Shown in pieces: positions 1 to 7,399 of a stretch of DNA of 64,000 nt. The stretch is taken from assembly GCF_902168135.1 (NCBI RefSeq), contig NZ_CABHOL010000041.1:1-64000 (forward strand). The letters are read 5' to 3'. Both the position numbers and the translations under genes were made by a program. The notes beneath the pieces are model-generated. The model did no database searches. It was not told where the DNA came from and saw only the letters and a list, made by a program, of their open reading frames with translations. Within the stretch, counting starts at the first letter, position 1, and the number at the start of each line of letters is the position of its first letter. Origin of the DNA: an uncultured Fluviicola sp. (GTDB lineage: Bacteria > Bacteroidota > Bacteroidia > Flavobacteriales_D > Crocinitomicaceae).

Positions 1-2
1 CC

Positions 3-99
3 TTGCTCTGCCGTCTGCGTGCCGCTGAAGCTTTAGCAGAGGCGCAAGTGGCTTCACGAAGGCGAAGAGCTCTGGCACAAGCGTTGCACCCACTTTAAC
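3..99. repeat. Dispersed hairpin repeat, copy A (leuS leader)
   Basis: This stretch aligns along most of its length with 24453-24538 and in part with 60916-60950. Shared blocks include TTGCTCYGCCG near the left end, AGCTTTAGCRSAGGCRCA in the middle and GGCACAAGCG near the right end. Copy B ends in inverted repeats around GCTTTAGCGCAAGC. It finishes about 13 nt before the leuS start codon, so it lies in the leuS 5' leader. Seen by eye; the genome-wide copy number is unknown. Confidence 0.6.
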
Positions 100-111
100 A
101 GACGCGAAAGC

Positions 112-3100
112 ATGGAATATAATTTTAATGAGATCGAGCGCAAATGGCGCAAATATTGGGCAGATCATAAAACATTTGCCGCTGAGGACAACTCCGCAAA
201 ACCCAAATACTATGTATTGGATATGTTCCCGTATCCATCCGGGGCAGGTTTGCATGTGGGTCACCCGCTCGGTTACATTGCATCCGATATTTATGCGCGC
301 TACAAGAGATTAAGAGGTTACAATGTATTGCATCCTATGGGATACGATTCATTCGGACTTCCGGCAGAACAATATGCGATCCAGACCGGGCTTCATCCTA
401 AAATCACAACTTCAATTAATATTGATGGCTGTCTGGACGAAAATGGAGAGATCAAACAAGAATTTGTAAATCCTGATGGAACGATAAAAGATGAAGCGCT
501 TATTGTTAAAAGTGAACATGTAAGAATTACTGATCCAAACTATCAGGACAATATTATAAAAGGATATCGTAATCAATTGGATAAAATCGGTTTCTCTTTC
601 GATTGGGACCGAGAAGTGCGTACTTCCTCTCCGGAATATTACAAATGGACCCAGTGGATCTTCAAACAGATCTTCAATTCGTGGTACAATGTAAAAACGG
701 ATAAAGCGGAATCCATTGATTCACTGATCGCTGAATTCGAGAAAAACGGAAATGCAGAGGTGAAAGCTGTTAGCGAATTTGCGAACACTTTTACAGCGCA
801 GGAATGGAAAAATTACTCCGAAAAAGAGCAATCCGACATCCTGATGGAATACCGCCTGGCTTACCTGGCTGATTCCTGGGTAAACTGGTGTCCGGCTTTG
901 GGGACCGTACTTGCCAACGATGAGGTCATCAACGGACTTTCTGAGCGCGGCGGTCACCCCGTGGAACAAAAACTGATGCGCCAGTGGTCGATGCGGATCA
1001 AAGCTTATGCGGAACGTTTATTGACCGGCCTGGAAACAGTTGACTGGACAGACGCGATCAAAGACATGCAGCGTAACTGGATCGGGAAATCGGTTGGAGC
1101 TTCCGTAAACTTCCCCCTTTGGAGGGGGAATGAGGGGGAGGATGCTTTCGACTCCGCTCAAGCACCAGATCACTCCATCGAGGTCTTCACCACCCGCCCT
1201 GACACGATTTTCGGCGTTTCCTTCATGGTACTGGCACCGGAACATCCGTTGGTTGATGAAATCACGACTGCCGAATACAAAGACGCCATTGAAGCCTATA
1301 AAACTGCCGCTTCTTTGAAATCGGAGCGCGACAGACAAGCGGACGTGAAAAATATTACCGGGCAATTCACCGGAGCTTATGCCATTCACCCGTTCTCGGG
1401 AGAGAAAATCCCGGTTTGGATCGGAGATTACGTATTGGCTTCCTACGGAACAGGTGCTGTGATGGCCGTTCCGTGCGGCGACCAGCGCGACTGGGATTTC
1501 GCGACCCATTTCAACATTCCGATCAAAAACATTTTTGAGAACGTGGATATTTCCGAAGGTGCCTACTCCGAGAAAGAAGGAACGATTGCGAATTCGGATT
1601 TCTTAAGCGGATTGCCGATCAAAAAAGCGATGGCTGTGGCGATTGCAAAAATCGAAGAACAAGGCCTTGGAAAAGGAAAAACGAATTACCGCCTGCGCGA
1701 CGCGATTTTCTCCCGTCAGCGTTACTGGGGTGAGCCTTTCCCGGTTTATTATAAGAACGAAATTCCGTATCTGGTAGACGATGCGCATCTGCCTGTTGAA
1801 TTACCGGAAGTAGACAAATATTTACCTACGGAAGACGGTGAACCGCCATTGGCGCGTGCCGAGAAAAGTGCCTGGAAATACTCCGAGGGAGACCGCATGG
1901 AATACAACACCATGCCGGGCTGGGCCGGAAGTTCATTCTACTTCCTGCGCTACATGGACCCGCACAACGAGAACGAGTTTGTTTCCAAAGAAAAAGCGGA
2001 TTACTGGAACCAGGTGGATCTGTATATCGGAGGTTCCGAACACGCAACCGGCCACTTGCTGTATTCCCGTTTCTGGTGCAAGTTCCTGTACGACCGCGGC
2101 TACATTTCCTTTGATGAGCCGTTCAAGAAGATGATCAACCAGGGGATGATTTTGGGGACGAGTGCTCTCGTATATGTATTAAAGGTTGAATTTCTAAAAT
2201 CTATAAATAATAGCAAAGATTGGAAGTTAGAATCGGGGTTAGAAATAGTAATTCCTGAAAGCATTGCACTGAAAATCAAGAACTCAGAATTCAAATCAGA
2301 TGATTACAAGTATTTGATAGATAACTTAAACAAAGTTGAGATAAGTGAATCTTTTAATTCAAAGAAATTTGATTTAGAGCAATATGTTATTGATCAAGAA
2401 AGCATTAGAAAAGAAAATCTTAGAAGTTCTCATATAAATGTTTCTTTGATAAATTCATCTAATGAATATTTGATAGAAGAATTAGTTTCATGGTCAACTA
2501 TTATGTTCGAAGATATGGTCTTCGTTCCTAATACTTTTGGAAAGTATACCGTCCATAATGAAGTCGAAAAAATGTCCAAATCGAAATTCAACGTACAAAC
2601 TCCGGATGAGTTGGTAGAGAAATTCGGTGCCGACACCCTGCGCATGTACGAAATGTTCTTAGGTCCGTTGGAACAAACGAAGCCGTGGGACACGAAAGGG
2701 ATCAACGGTGTGCACAACTTCCTGCGCAAACTGTGGCGTTTGTTCTACAGCGAAGGAAATGTGATTGTAACGAACGAACCTGCGGGCAAAGAATCTTTGA
2801 AAACCCTTCACAAAACGATCAAGAAAGTAGAAGAGGATTTGGAACGTTTCTCGTTCAACACGAATGTTTCGAACCTGATGATCTGTGTGAACGAACTGAC
2901 GGAGCAAAAATGCCATTCGAAAGAAGTATTGGAACAACTGGTAATTCTCCTCGCACCTTACGCGCCGCATGCCGCAGAAGAATTGTGGTCTGAGGCTTTG
3001 GGGAATCCTGCGGGAACCGTTTCTACGGCTGCTTTCCCGAAATTTGATCCGGAGATGCTTGTAGAAGCAAACACGGTTTATCCCGTATCTTTCAATGGAA

Positions 3101-3255
3101 AAATGCGATTCAATGCAGAACTGCCAACTGCATTCTCTGCAAAAGAAGTAGAAGACGCGGTGCTGGCCATGCCGGAAGCACAAAAATGGCTGGAAGGAAA
3201 AGCTCCGAAGAAAGTCATCGTCGTTCCGGGGAAAATTGTGAACATGGTGGTTTAA
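112..3255 (+). CDS. leuS: Leucine--tRNA ligase with AT-rich insertions
   Basis: Charges tRNA-Leu with leucine in the cytoplasm. The class I signatures are present: HVGH at residues 48-51 and KMSKS at 820-824. The editing-domain stretch TTRPDTIFGVSF, a signature GSEHATGHLLY block and the C-terminal anticodon-binding region are all recognisable. At 1047 aa it is longer than the roughly 860-950 aa I expect for the family. Three segments account for this: about residues 99-143, a short repeat-derived piece at about 334-355, and about 682-816 immediately before KMSKS, where the leucine-specific domain sits. The first and third are visibly AT-rich with AGA/ATA/TTA codons, unlike their flanks. The frame stays open throughout. 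The start is the first ATG, after the hairpin repeat; a strong terminator follows. The function is secure; the role of the insertions is unknown. Confidence 0.95.
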   Translation: MEYNFNEIERKWRKYWADHKTFAAEDNSAKPKYYVLDMFPYPSGAGLHVGHPLGYIASDIYARYKRLRGYNVLHPMGYDSFGLPAEQYAIQTGLHPKITTSINIDGCLDENGEIKQEFVNPDGTIKDEALIVKSEHVRITDPNYQDNIIKGYRNQLDKIGFSFDWDREVRTSSPEYYKWTQWIFKQIFNSWYNVKTDKAESIDSLIAEFEKNGNAEVKAVSEFANTFTAQEWKNYSEKEQSDILMEYRLAYLADSWVNWCPALGTVLANDEVINGLSERGGHPVEQKLMRQWSMRIKAYAERLLTGLETVDWTDAIKDMQRNWIGKSVGASVNFPLWRGNEGEDAFDSAQAPDHSIEVFTTRPDTIFGVSFMVLAPEHPLVDEITTAEYKDAIEAYKTAASLKSERDRQADVKNITGQFTGAYAIHPFSGEKIPVWIGDYVLASYGTGAVMAVPCGDQRDWDFATHFNIPIKNIFENVDISEGAYSEKEGTIANSDFLSGLPIKKAMAVAIAKIEEQGLGKGKTNYRLRDAIFSRQRYWGEPFPVYYKNEIPYLVDDAHLPVELPEVDKYLPTEDGEPPLARAEKSAWKYSEGDRMEYNTMPGWAGSSFYFLRYMDPHNENEFVSKEKADYWNQVDLYIGGSEHATGHLLYSRFWCKFLYDRGYISFDEPFKKMINQGMILGTSALVYVLKVEFLKSINNSKDWKLESGLEIVIPESIALKIKNSEFKSDDYKYLIDNLNKVEISESFNSKKFDLEQYVIDQESIRKENLRSSHINVSLINSSNEYLIEELVSWSTIMFEDMVFVPNTFGKYTVHNEVEKMSKSKFNVQTPDELVEKFGADTLRMYEMFLGPLEQTKPWDTKGINGVHNFLRKLWRLFYSEGNVIVTNEPAGKESLKTLHKTIKKVEEDLERFSFNTNVSNLMICVNELTEQKCHSKEVLEQLVILLAPYAPHAAEELWSEALGNPAGTVSTAAFPKFDPEMLVEANTVYPVSFNGKMRFNAELPTAFSAKEVEDAVLAMPEAQKWLEGKAPKKVIVVPGKIVNMVV
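1111..1175 (+). repeat. In-frame repeat-like insertion inside leuS
   Basis: A C5TTTGGAG5-type quasi-palindrome followed by AATGAGGGGGAGG and a CTTTCGACTCCGCTCAAG segment encodes a low-homology peptide beginning FPLWRGNEGEDAF in the editing-domain region. The sequence looks like the dispersed G/C-run repeats seen in Bacteroidota intergenic DNA, here captured in frame. That identification is pattern recognition only. Confidence 0.5.
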
Positions 3256-3275
3256 AACCATTCAACAAATAACGT

Positions 3276-3313
3276 AAAAGGCCGCATCCGTCAATCGGAT
3301 TGCGGTCTTTTGT
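3276..3313 (+). terminator. Rho-independent terminator of leuS
   Basis: GCCGCATCCG and its near-complement CGGATTGCGGT form a stem with a 5-nt loop, flanked by AAAAG on the left and TCTTTTGTTTTT on the right. It starts 20 nt after the leuS stop. Confidence 0.85.
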
Positions 3314-3472
3314 TTTTGGAGCAGAAAAGAAGAAAGAATCCTTGCCGGCAATTCCTGCGTTCCTCAGCGCCCTTCCGCGGGATAACGATTCAACTTATCA
3401 CCCTGAGCGGTCCCGTTCTCACACCCACTGCTCACACTCACACTGTTTCCTGACCAGGATCATTTTTTTACG

Positions 3473-3504
3473 TTTGGATAATCCCCATTTTCACCGTAAC
3501 TTAA
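3473..3504 (+). promoter_or_regulatory. Candidate promoter of the cbpA-cbpM operon
   Basis: TTTG at 3473-3476, a 20-nt spacer and TAACTTAA at 3497-3504 match the Bacteroidota TTTG/TAnnTTTG promoter with a weak end to the -7 box. The start codon is 19 nt downstream. The 160 nt between the leuS terminator and this site show nothing else. Confidence 0.4.
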
Positions 3505-3523
3505 GATCATAAGGTCAAATCGT

Positions 3524-4435
3524 ATGGAATACATTGATTATTACAAAATTTTAGGTGTGGATAAAAACGCATCTGCCGAGGAGATCAAAAAGGCATACCG
3601 GAAACTGGCGCGCAAGCATCACCCGGACCTGAATCCCAACGACCCGGAAGCGAGTAAATTATTCCAGCAGATCAACGAAGCGAACGAGGTACTGAGCGAT
3701 CCGGAGAACCGGAAGAAGTACGACCAATACGGCAAAGACTGGAAGCATGCCGAACAGTTTGAACAGGCAAAAAAACAGCAGCAGGCATCCGGAGCCCGGG
3801 GACAGGGCAATCCGTTTGGTGGAGGTGAATACTACACCTATGGCGACGAAAGCGGTTACTCTGATTTTTTTGAGTCGATCTTCGGGAACCGCACCGGCGG
3901 GGGAAGACAAACCCGGTTCAAGGGCCAGGATTTCCGTGCTTCGGTGGAGCTGAATTTAACGGATGCCGCCAAAACGCACCAGCAAACCTTTACGGTGAAC
4001 GGGAAAAATATCCGCATTACTGTTCCGGCCGGAATTGAGAACGGACAGGAGATCAAACTGGCGGGCTACGGTGCTCCGGGCATGAACGGCGGCCCGAACG
4101 GCGATTTGTACATCACCTTTGAGATCAAAAACAACACCTCATTTACACGAAAGGGGAATGACCTGCATGCAACCGTTCCGTTGGATCTCTACAAAGCATT
4201 GCTGGGCGGAGAAGAATTCATCGATACACTTGACGGGAAAGTGAAAATGAAGGTGGCTCCCGAAACGCAAAACGGTACCAAGGTTCGGCTGAAGGGAAAA
4301 GGCTTCCCCGTTTATAAGAAAGAAGACCAATTCGGGGATTTGTATGTGACGTACCAAATTCAGCTGCCAACCAATCTGACCGCGAAAGAAAAAGAATTGA
4401 TCGAACAGCTTGCCCGCGAGCGTAAAACGAATTAA
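3524..4435 (+). CDS. cbpA: CbpA-type J-domain co-chaperone
   Basis: Co-chaperone that delivers substrates to DnaK and stimulates its ATPase in the cytoplasm. Residues 1-70 form a J-domain with the HPD motif at 33-35. A Gly/Phe/Tyr-rich linker follows to about 130. The two DnaJ C-terminal beta domains fill about 135-295, including [15 protein letters not shown] and [11 protein letters not shown]. The CxxCxGxG zinc repeats of true DnaJ are absent, and 303 aa fits the CbpA class. The next gene, starting 1 nt after its stop, encodes a CbpM-like modulator, which supports CbpA over DnaJ. The family is known to bind curved DNA in enterobacteria; whether that holds here cannot be seen. Confidence 0.9.
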   Translation: MEYIDYYKILGVDKNASAEEIKKAYRKLARKHHPDLNPNDPEASKLFQQINEANEVLSDPENRKKYDQYGKDWKHAEQFEQAKKQQQASGARGQGNPFGGGEYYTYGDESGYSDFFESIFGNRTGGGRQTRFKGQDFRASVELNLTDAAKTHQQTFTVNGKNIRITVPAGIENGQEIKLAGYGAPGMNGGPNGDLYITFEIKNNTSFTRKGNDLHATVPLDLYKALLGGEEFIDTLDGKVKMKVAPETQNGTKVRLKGKGFPVYKKEDQFGDLYVTYQIQLPTNLTAKEKELIEQLARERKTN

Positions 4436-4436
4436 T

Positions 4437-4718
4437 ATGGAAAAGCAAAATCACATATCCATCGAACAATGCTGCGTGGTATACAACATTGAAACCACTT
4501 TCCTGTACCAGCTCGACGAATACGGACTTATCGAATTGATTCGTTCGGAAGAAACCGCATACATTGCCTTTGAGCAGCTGGCTGACCTGGAAAAATACAT
4601 GCACCTGCATTACGAACTGGAAATTAACCTGGAAGGACTGGAAACCATTAAACATTTACTGGGCAGGGTGAATGAACTTCAGCAGGAAGTAAAACGCTTA
4701 AAAGGAGAAACGGGGTAG
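4437..4718 (+). CDS. cbpM: CbpM-like chaperone modulator
   Basis: A 93-aa protein that in the family binds the J-domain of CbpA and restrains it. It begins with a MerR-like short helix-turn-helix region (ISIEQCCVVYNIETTFLYQL). It continues through IELIRSEETAYI and a long C-terminal helix rich in Leu, Glu and Lys with coiled-coil character. I chose the ATG at 4437, 1 nt after the cbpA stop, over an upstream TTG that would overlap cbpA by 26 nt. Assignment rests on sequence pattern and the diagnostic position directly behind cbpA. Confidence 0.8.
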   Translation: MEKQNHISIEQCCVVYNIETTFLYQLDEYGLIELIRSEETAYIAFEQLADLEKYMHLHYELEINLEGLETIKHLLGRVNELQQEVKRLKGETG

Positions 4719-4804
4719 GTCTATTCGTGTTCTTTGTAAGTGGATTCTAAATTTTTACCTAATTTTAATCTGCTCAAACGCACATTTACAACTTATTACC
4801 CAAT

Positions 4805-6415
4805 ATGAAGAATCAAACCGGACTCCATTTTTTGTGGTTCAATAAAATGCAGTTGTCCGCCGGAATAGGCATGTTAATCTGCATCCTGTTCAGTCCGGCA
4901 CATGCACAACACAAAAGGGACGATGATAAAAAATTTGACAGTATTTACTTCACAACAGCGGTAACTATTGCTGCCAAAGACATAAATAAAGCTATCCACA
5001 TCGCCGATTCGCTGTACCGAAACTCAAAACCGGAGCTCAACAAGTTGAAAGCTTTAATGCTTTCTTCTTCCCTTTTTCAGCAAAAAGGCGATATCAAAAA
5101 ATCCGTTCAATTCGCTGTTAAAGCAGACGAGATTGCTGTAAAGAACGATTTTTACGACTGGGAGGCCCGAATAGCCGGATTCCTTTCTACCCAGTACCGG
5201 ATTATGGGATTATACGAAGAGGGGGAGGAATACCTTGAAAAAGGGAAAACGGTTAGTCTTAAAATAGAAAACGACCAGATGAAAAAGTTGTACCTGGGAC
5301 TGATCTACCAAGAAACAGCCTATTATGAGATTGAATACAAGCACTTCAAAAAAGCCCATAAAGCAGCTAAACAGGCCGATATTTATTTTAAGCAGCTGGT
5401 TTACAGTGAACAGGACAAAAATTACTTTTTAGCTACGAATGAACAGCTGCTGGGCCGGATTTGCATCGGGCTGAAAAAATGGGATGATGCATTGTCCCAC
5501 TACAACAACTCGCAGGAACGCCTAACAACCGTCACCCAGGAAAATGCCATGTTGAGCGGATTTATCTACAGCGGATTGGGGCGAATCTACCTGGAAAAGA
5601 ACGATAAGGCAGCTTCCTTTGAAAATTTGAAAAAAGCGGAAAAGATCGTTGAACAATCCGATTATCTGGAACTGAAAATTGAAGTATACCAAACGCTGGC
5701 AGATTATTACAAGCTTTCAAATGACATTACCAGGTATTCCAAATACAACGACAAATATGTTCATGCACTGGAATTAAGTGAAAAAAAGAAAAAAGAGTCT
5801 ATTGCAGATTTTGTGAATACCACCAAATCTCATGAAAAGGACCTGGCTCAAAACAGAAACCTTTGGCTTGTCTTATCAATGGGGCTTTGCCTGGCGCTTG
5901 TCGGGATTTTTATCTGGCACCGGAGAAGCCGAAAACGCGAGCGTGCACGTTTCCGGGAAGTGATGAACCGCATGAGACAGGAACGTTTGGAGAACCAGCT
6001 GGCGGCATCAACTCCGGATATATCCGAAAAGAAAGACCCCAACCGGAAGATCATGTCGGATGCCATTGAAACAAAGATTATCAATGATCTGAAAGAATTC
6101 GAGCGGGGAAGTAAATTCACCGACAAGCAAATATCTCTTTCCATGCTTGCCGGAATGCTCAATACAAACACCAAGTACCTTTCCCACGTGCTGAATACCT
6201 ATCTGAATAAAGACTTCAATTCGTACATCAATGAATTACGCATTAAGTACATTATCGAGAAAATCGAAACCAACGAGAAATTCAAGAATTATAAGTTAAG
6301 CGTACTTGCCGATGAATGTGGTTTTTCATCTCACAGTAAATTCTCGGCCGTTTTCAAATCCGTAACCGGATTCCCTCCGTCTACTTTCCTGGCTTATTTA
6401 AAAGAGCGCCAATAA
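4805..6415 (+). CDS. Membrane TPR sensor with AraC-type DNA-binding domain
   Basis: A 536-aa one-component regulator of a type common in Flavobacteriia. An N-terminal signal/anchor segment (about residues 16-35, ending AHAQ) leads into an alpha-helical TPR-like periplasmic region (about 40-340). One transmembrane helix lies at about 352-372, followed by a basic stretch. A cytoplasmic AraC helix-turn-helix domain occupies about 435-535, with LSMLAGMLNTNTKYLSHVLN as the first helix pair and LADECGFSSHSKFSAVFKSV as the second. A periplasmic signal is therefore probably passed to DNA. The next gene on the strand begins the T9SS adhesin operon 318 nt away, and direct repeats lie in the gap. That it regulates this operon is inference. 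The ligand is unknown. Confidence 0.82.
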   Translation: MKNQTGLHFLWFNKMQLSAGIGMLICILFSPAHAQHKRDDDKKFDSIYFTTAVTIAAKDINKAIHIADSLYRNSKPELNKLKALMLSSSLFQQKGDIKKSVQFAVKADEIAVKNDFYDWEARIAGFLSTQYRIMGLYEEGEEYLEKGKTVSLKIENDQMKKLYLGLIYQETAYYEIEYKHFKKAHKAAKQADIYFKQLVYSEQDKNYFLATNEQLLGRICIGLKKWDDALSHYNNSQERLTTVTQENAMLSGFIYSGLGRIYLEKNDKAASFENLKKAEKIVEQSDYLELKIEVYQTLADYYKLSNDITRYSKYNDKYVHALELSEKKKKESIADFVNTTKSHEKDLAQNRNLWLVLSMGLCLALVGIFIWHRRSRKRERARFREVMNRMRQERLENQLAASTPDISEKKDPNRKIMSDAIETKIINDLKEFERGSKFTDKQISLSMLAGMLNTNTKYLSHVLNTYLNKDFNSYINELRIKYIIEKIETNEKFKNYKLSVLADECGFSSHSKFSAVFKSVTGFPPSTFLAYLKERQ

Positions 6416-6607
6416 AAACGTATTGATTTATTGATTACCCGGCTGTCCAAAAAATGGGTAGCCTTTTTTAGTTCATTCAGGTTCGGGATTCATCTTTTTA
6501 AGTCATTTCAGCCCATTTTTCTATCCGTTGAACACCACTTGGACGGAACCTTAATTCTTTTGTGATCAACAAAGCTGAAAATCAAATCAAATACATGTAA
6601 ATCAACG
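6416..6607. other. Intergenic stretch with a weak terminator hairpin
   Basis: Part of the 318-nt gap between the TPR/AraC gene and the T9SS operon. Near 6439-6470 an imperfect hairpin (GGCTGTCC with GGGTAGCC) is followed by TTTTTTAG and may end the regulator transcript. The remainder to 6607 is AT-rich and I see no gene in it. Confidence 0.4.
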
Positions 6608-6638
6608 GTTTAAATTCTTTTTTACACTGTTTAAATTC
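6608..6638 (+). promoter_or_regulatory. Direct-repeat activator site upstream of T9SS operon
   Basis: GTTTAAATTC occurs at 6608-6617 and again exactly at 6629-6638, a 21-bp period that places both copies on the same face of the helix. The pair ends 17 nt before the candidate -33 element. Tandem sites with this phasing are typical of AraC-family activators, and such a regulator is encoded immediately upstream. The repeat is seen; the binding protein is inferred. Confidence 0.5.
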
Positions 6639-6655
6639 CCGAATACGGATACCCT

Positions 6656-6692
6656 TTTGCTATTAAAAGGCATCTATCCCGACCTATCTTCG
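6656..6692 (+). promoter_or_regulatory. Candidate promoter of the T9SS adhesin operon
   Basis: TTTG at 6656-6659 and TATCTTCG at 6685-6692 are separated by 25 nt, longer than the usual 17-23. The same TATCTTCG variant precedes the transglutaminase-like gene at 22230-22237 on the other strand. A weak, activator-dependent promoter would fit the upstream direct repeats. Confidence 0.3.
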
Positions 6693-6733
6693 CACCGAAT
6701 TTTTCAGTTTTTAACTAAAATATTTTTTACGCA

Positions 6734-7396
6734 ATGAAAAGACTATTCACCCTGTTGGGTTTTTCCTGGATGTGCTTATTAGTCCACGGAAGTCCCACAC
6801 ACGTTTCATGTGACGAGGATGTCAGCGTCCTGCAAAGTCACTATTCAATCCATTTCGGCGATGCCATCGAAACAGGAGTTGCCACCGAACTTCCCTTATC
6901 CATTTCCTGGAAAGTTGCTCCCCAAGCCGGAGTCAGCAAAACATCCGGAACAGGAAAATCCACCGGGAAGCTGGTATTCTCACAACCGGGGAAATACGAA
7001 ATCACATTTGTGATTCCCGCTCATGGAGATCATCCGGCAAAAACAGAAACTGTCACCGTAGAGGTTAGCAGTGTTCAGATGATCTTTGATTTGAAAAATC
7101 CGGTCTTCTCAACACCGCTCGCAACAGGAACTATTTCCGGGATCAACATGACTATTCCTGTAACGGTGAAATCTTATGACGGAAAACCGGTCGAATATAC
7201 GATACGTGAAGTACAAACAACCGGGGTTGCAGCGATCTCATCCCGCCTGAAAAACGACAAAGCTGTTTTAAAGAACGGTGAGAATCAACTGGTATTCGAA
7301 TTGTCAGGAGCAGTTCCCACAAAGGGGAATGTGCAATTCCGCGTTTATGACACCACCGGAGAAGCCCACTTTTTTACTTACTCAATCACGCATTAA
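6734..7396 (+). CDS. Secreted beta-rich protein of unknown function
   Basis: A 220-aa protein with a signal peptide (hydrophobic residues 4-18, cleavage near HGS). The mature part alternates short beta-strand-like segments and looks like two immunoglobulin-like domains: about 35-110, ending KTETVTVEVSSV, and about 115-220, including MTIPVTVKSYDGKPVEYTI. No catalytic motif or sorting domain is visible. It ends 3 nt before the giant adhesin gene and is the first gene of the operon. A role in handling or capping that adhesin is possible but is only inference from position. I do not recognise the family. Confidence 0.6.
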   Translation: MKRLFTLLGFSWMCLLVHGSPTHVSCDEDVSVLQSHYSIHFGDAIETGVATELPLSISWKVAPQAGVSKTSGTGKSTGKLVFSQPGKYEITFVIPAHGDHPAKTETVTVEVSSVQMIFDLKNPVFSTPLATGTISGINMTIPVTVKSYDGKPVEYTIREVQTTGVAAISSRLKNDKAVLKNGENQLVFELSGAVPTKGNVQFRVYDTTGEAHFFTYSITH

Positions 7397-7399
7397 AAA

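Noticed and set aside
2659-3261. 200-codon minus-strand frame opposite the end of leuS
   Set aside because: Antisense shadow of a well-conserved synthetase; the composition is typical of a reverse-frame translation.
3300-3512. 70-codon plus-strand frame between leuS and cbpA
   Set aside because: It starts inside the leuS terminator, has no recognisable sequence and overlaps the cbpA promoter.
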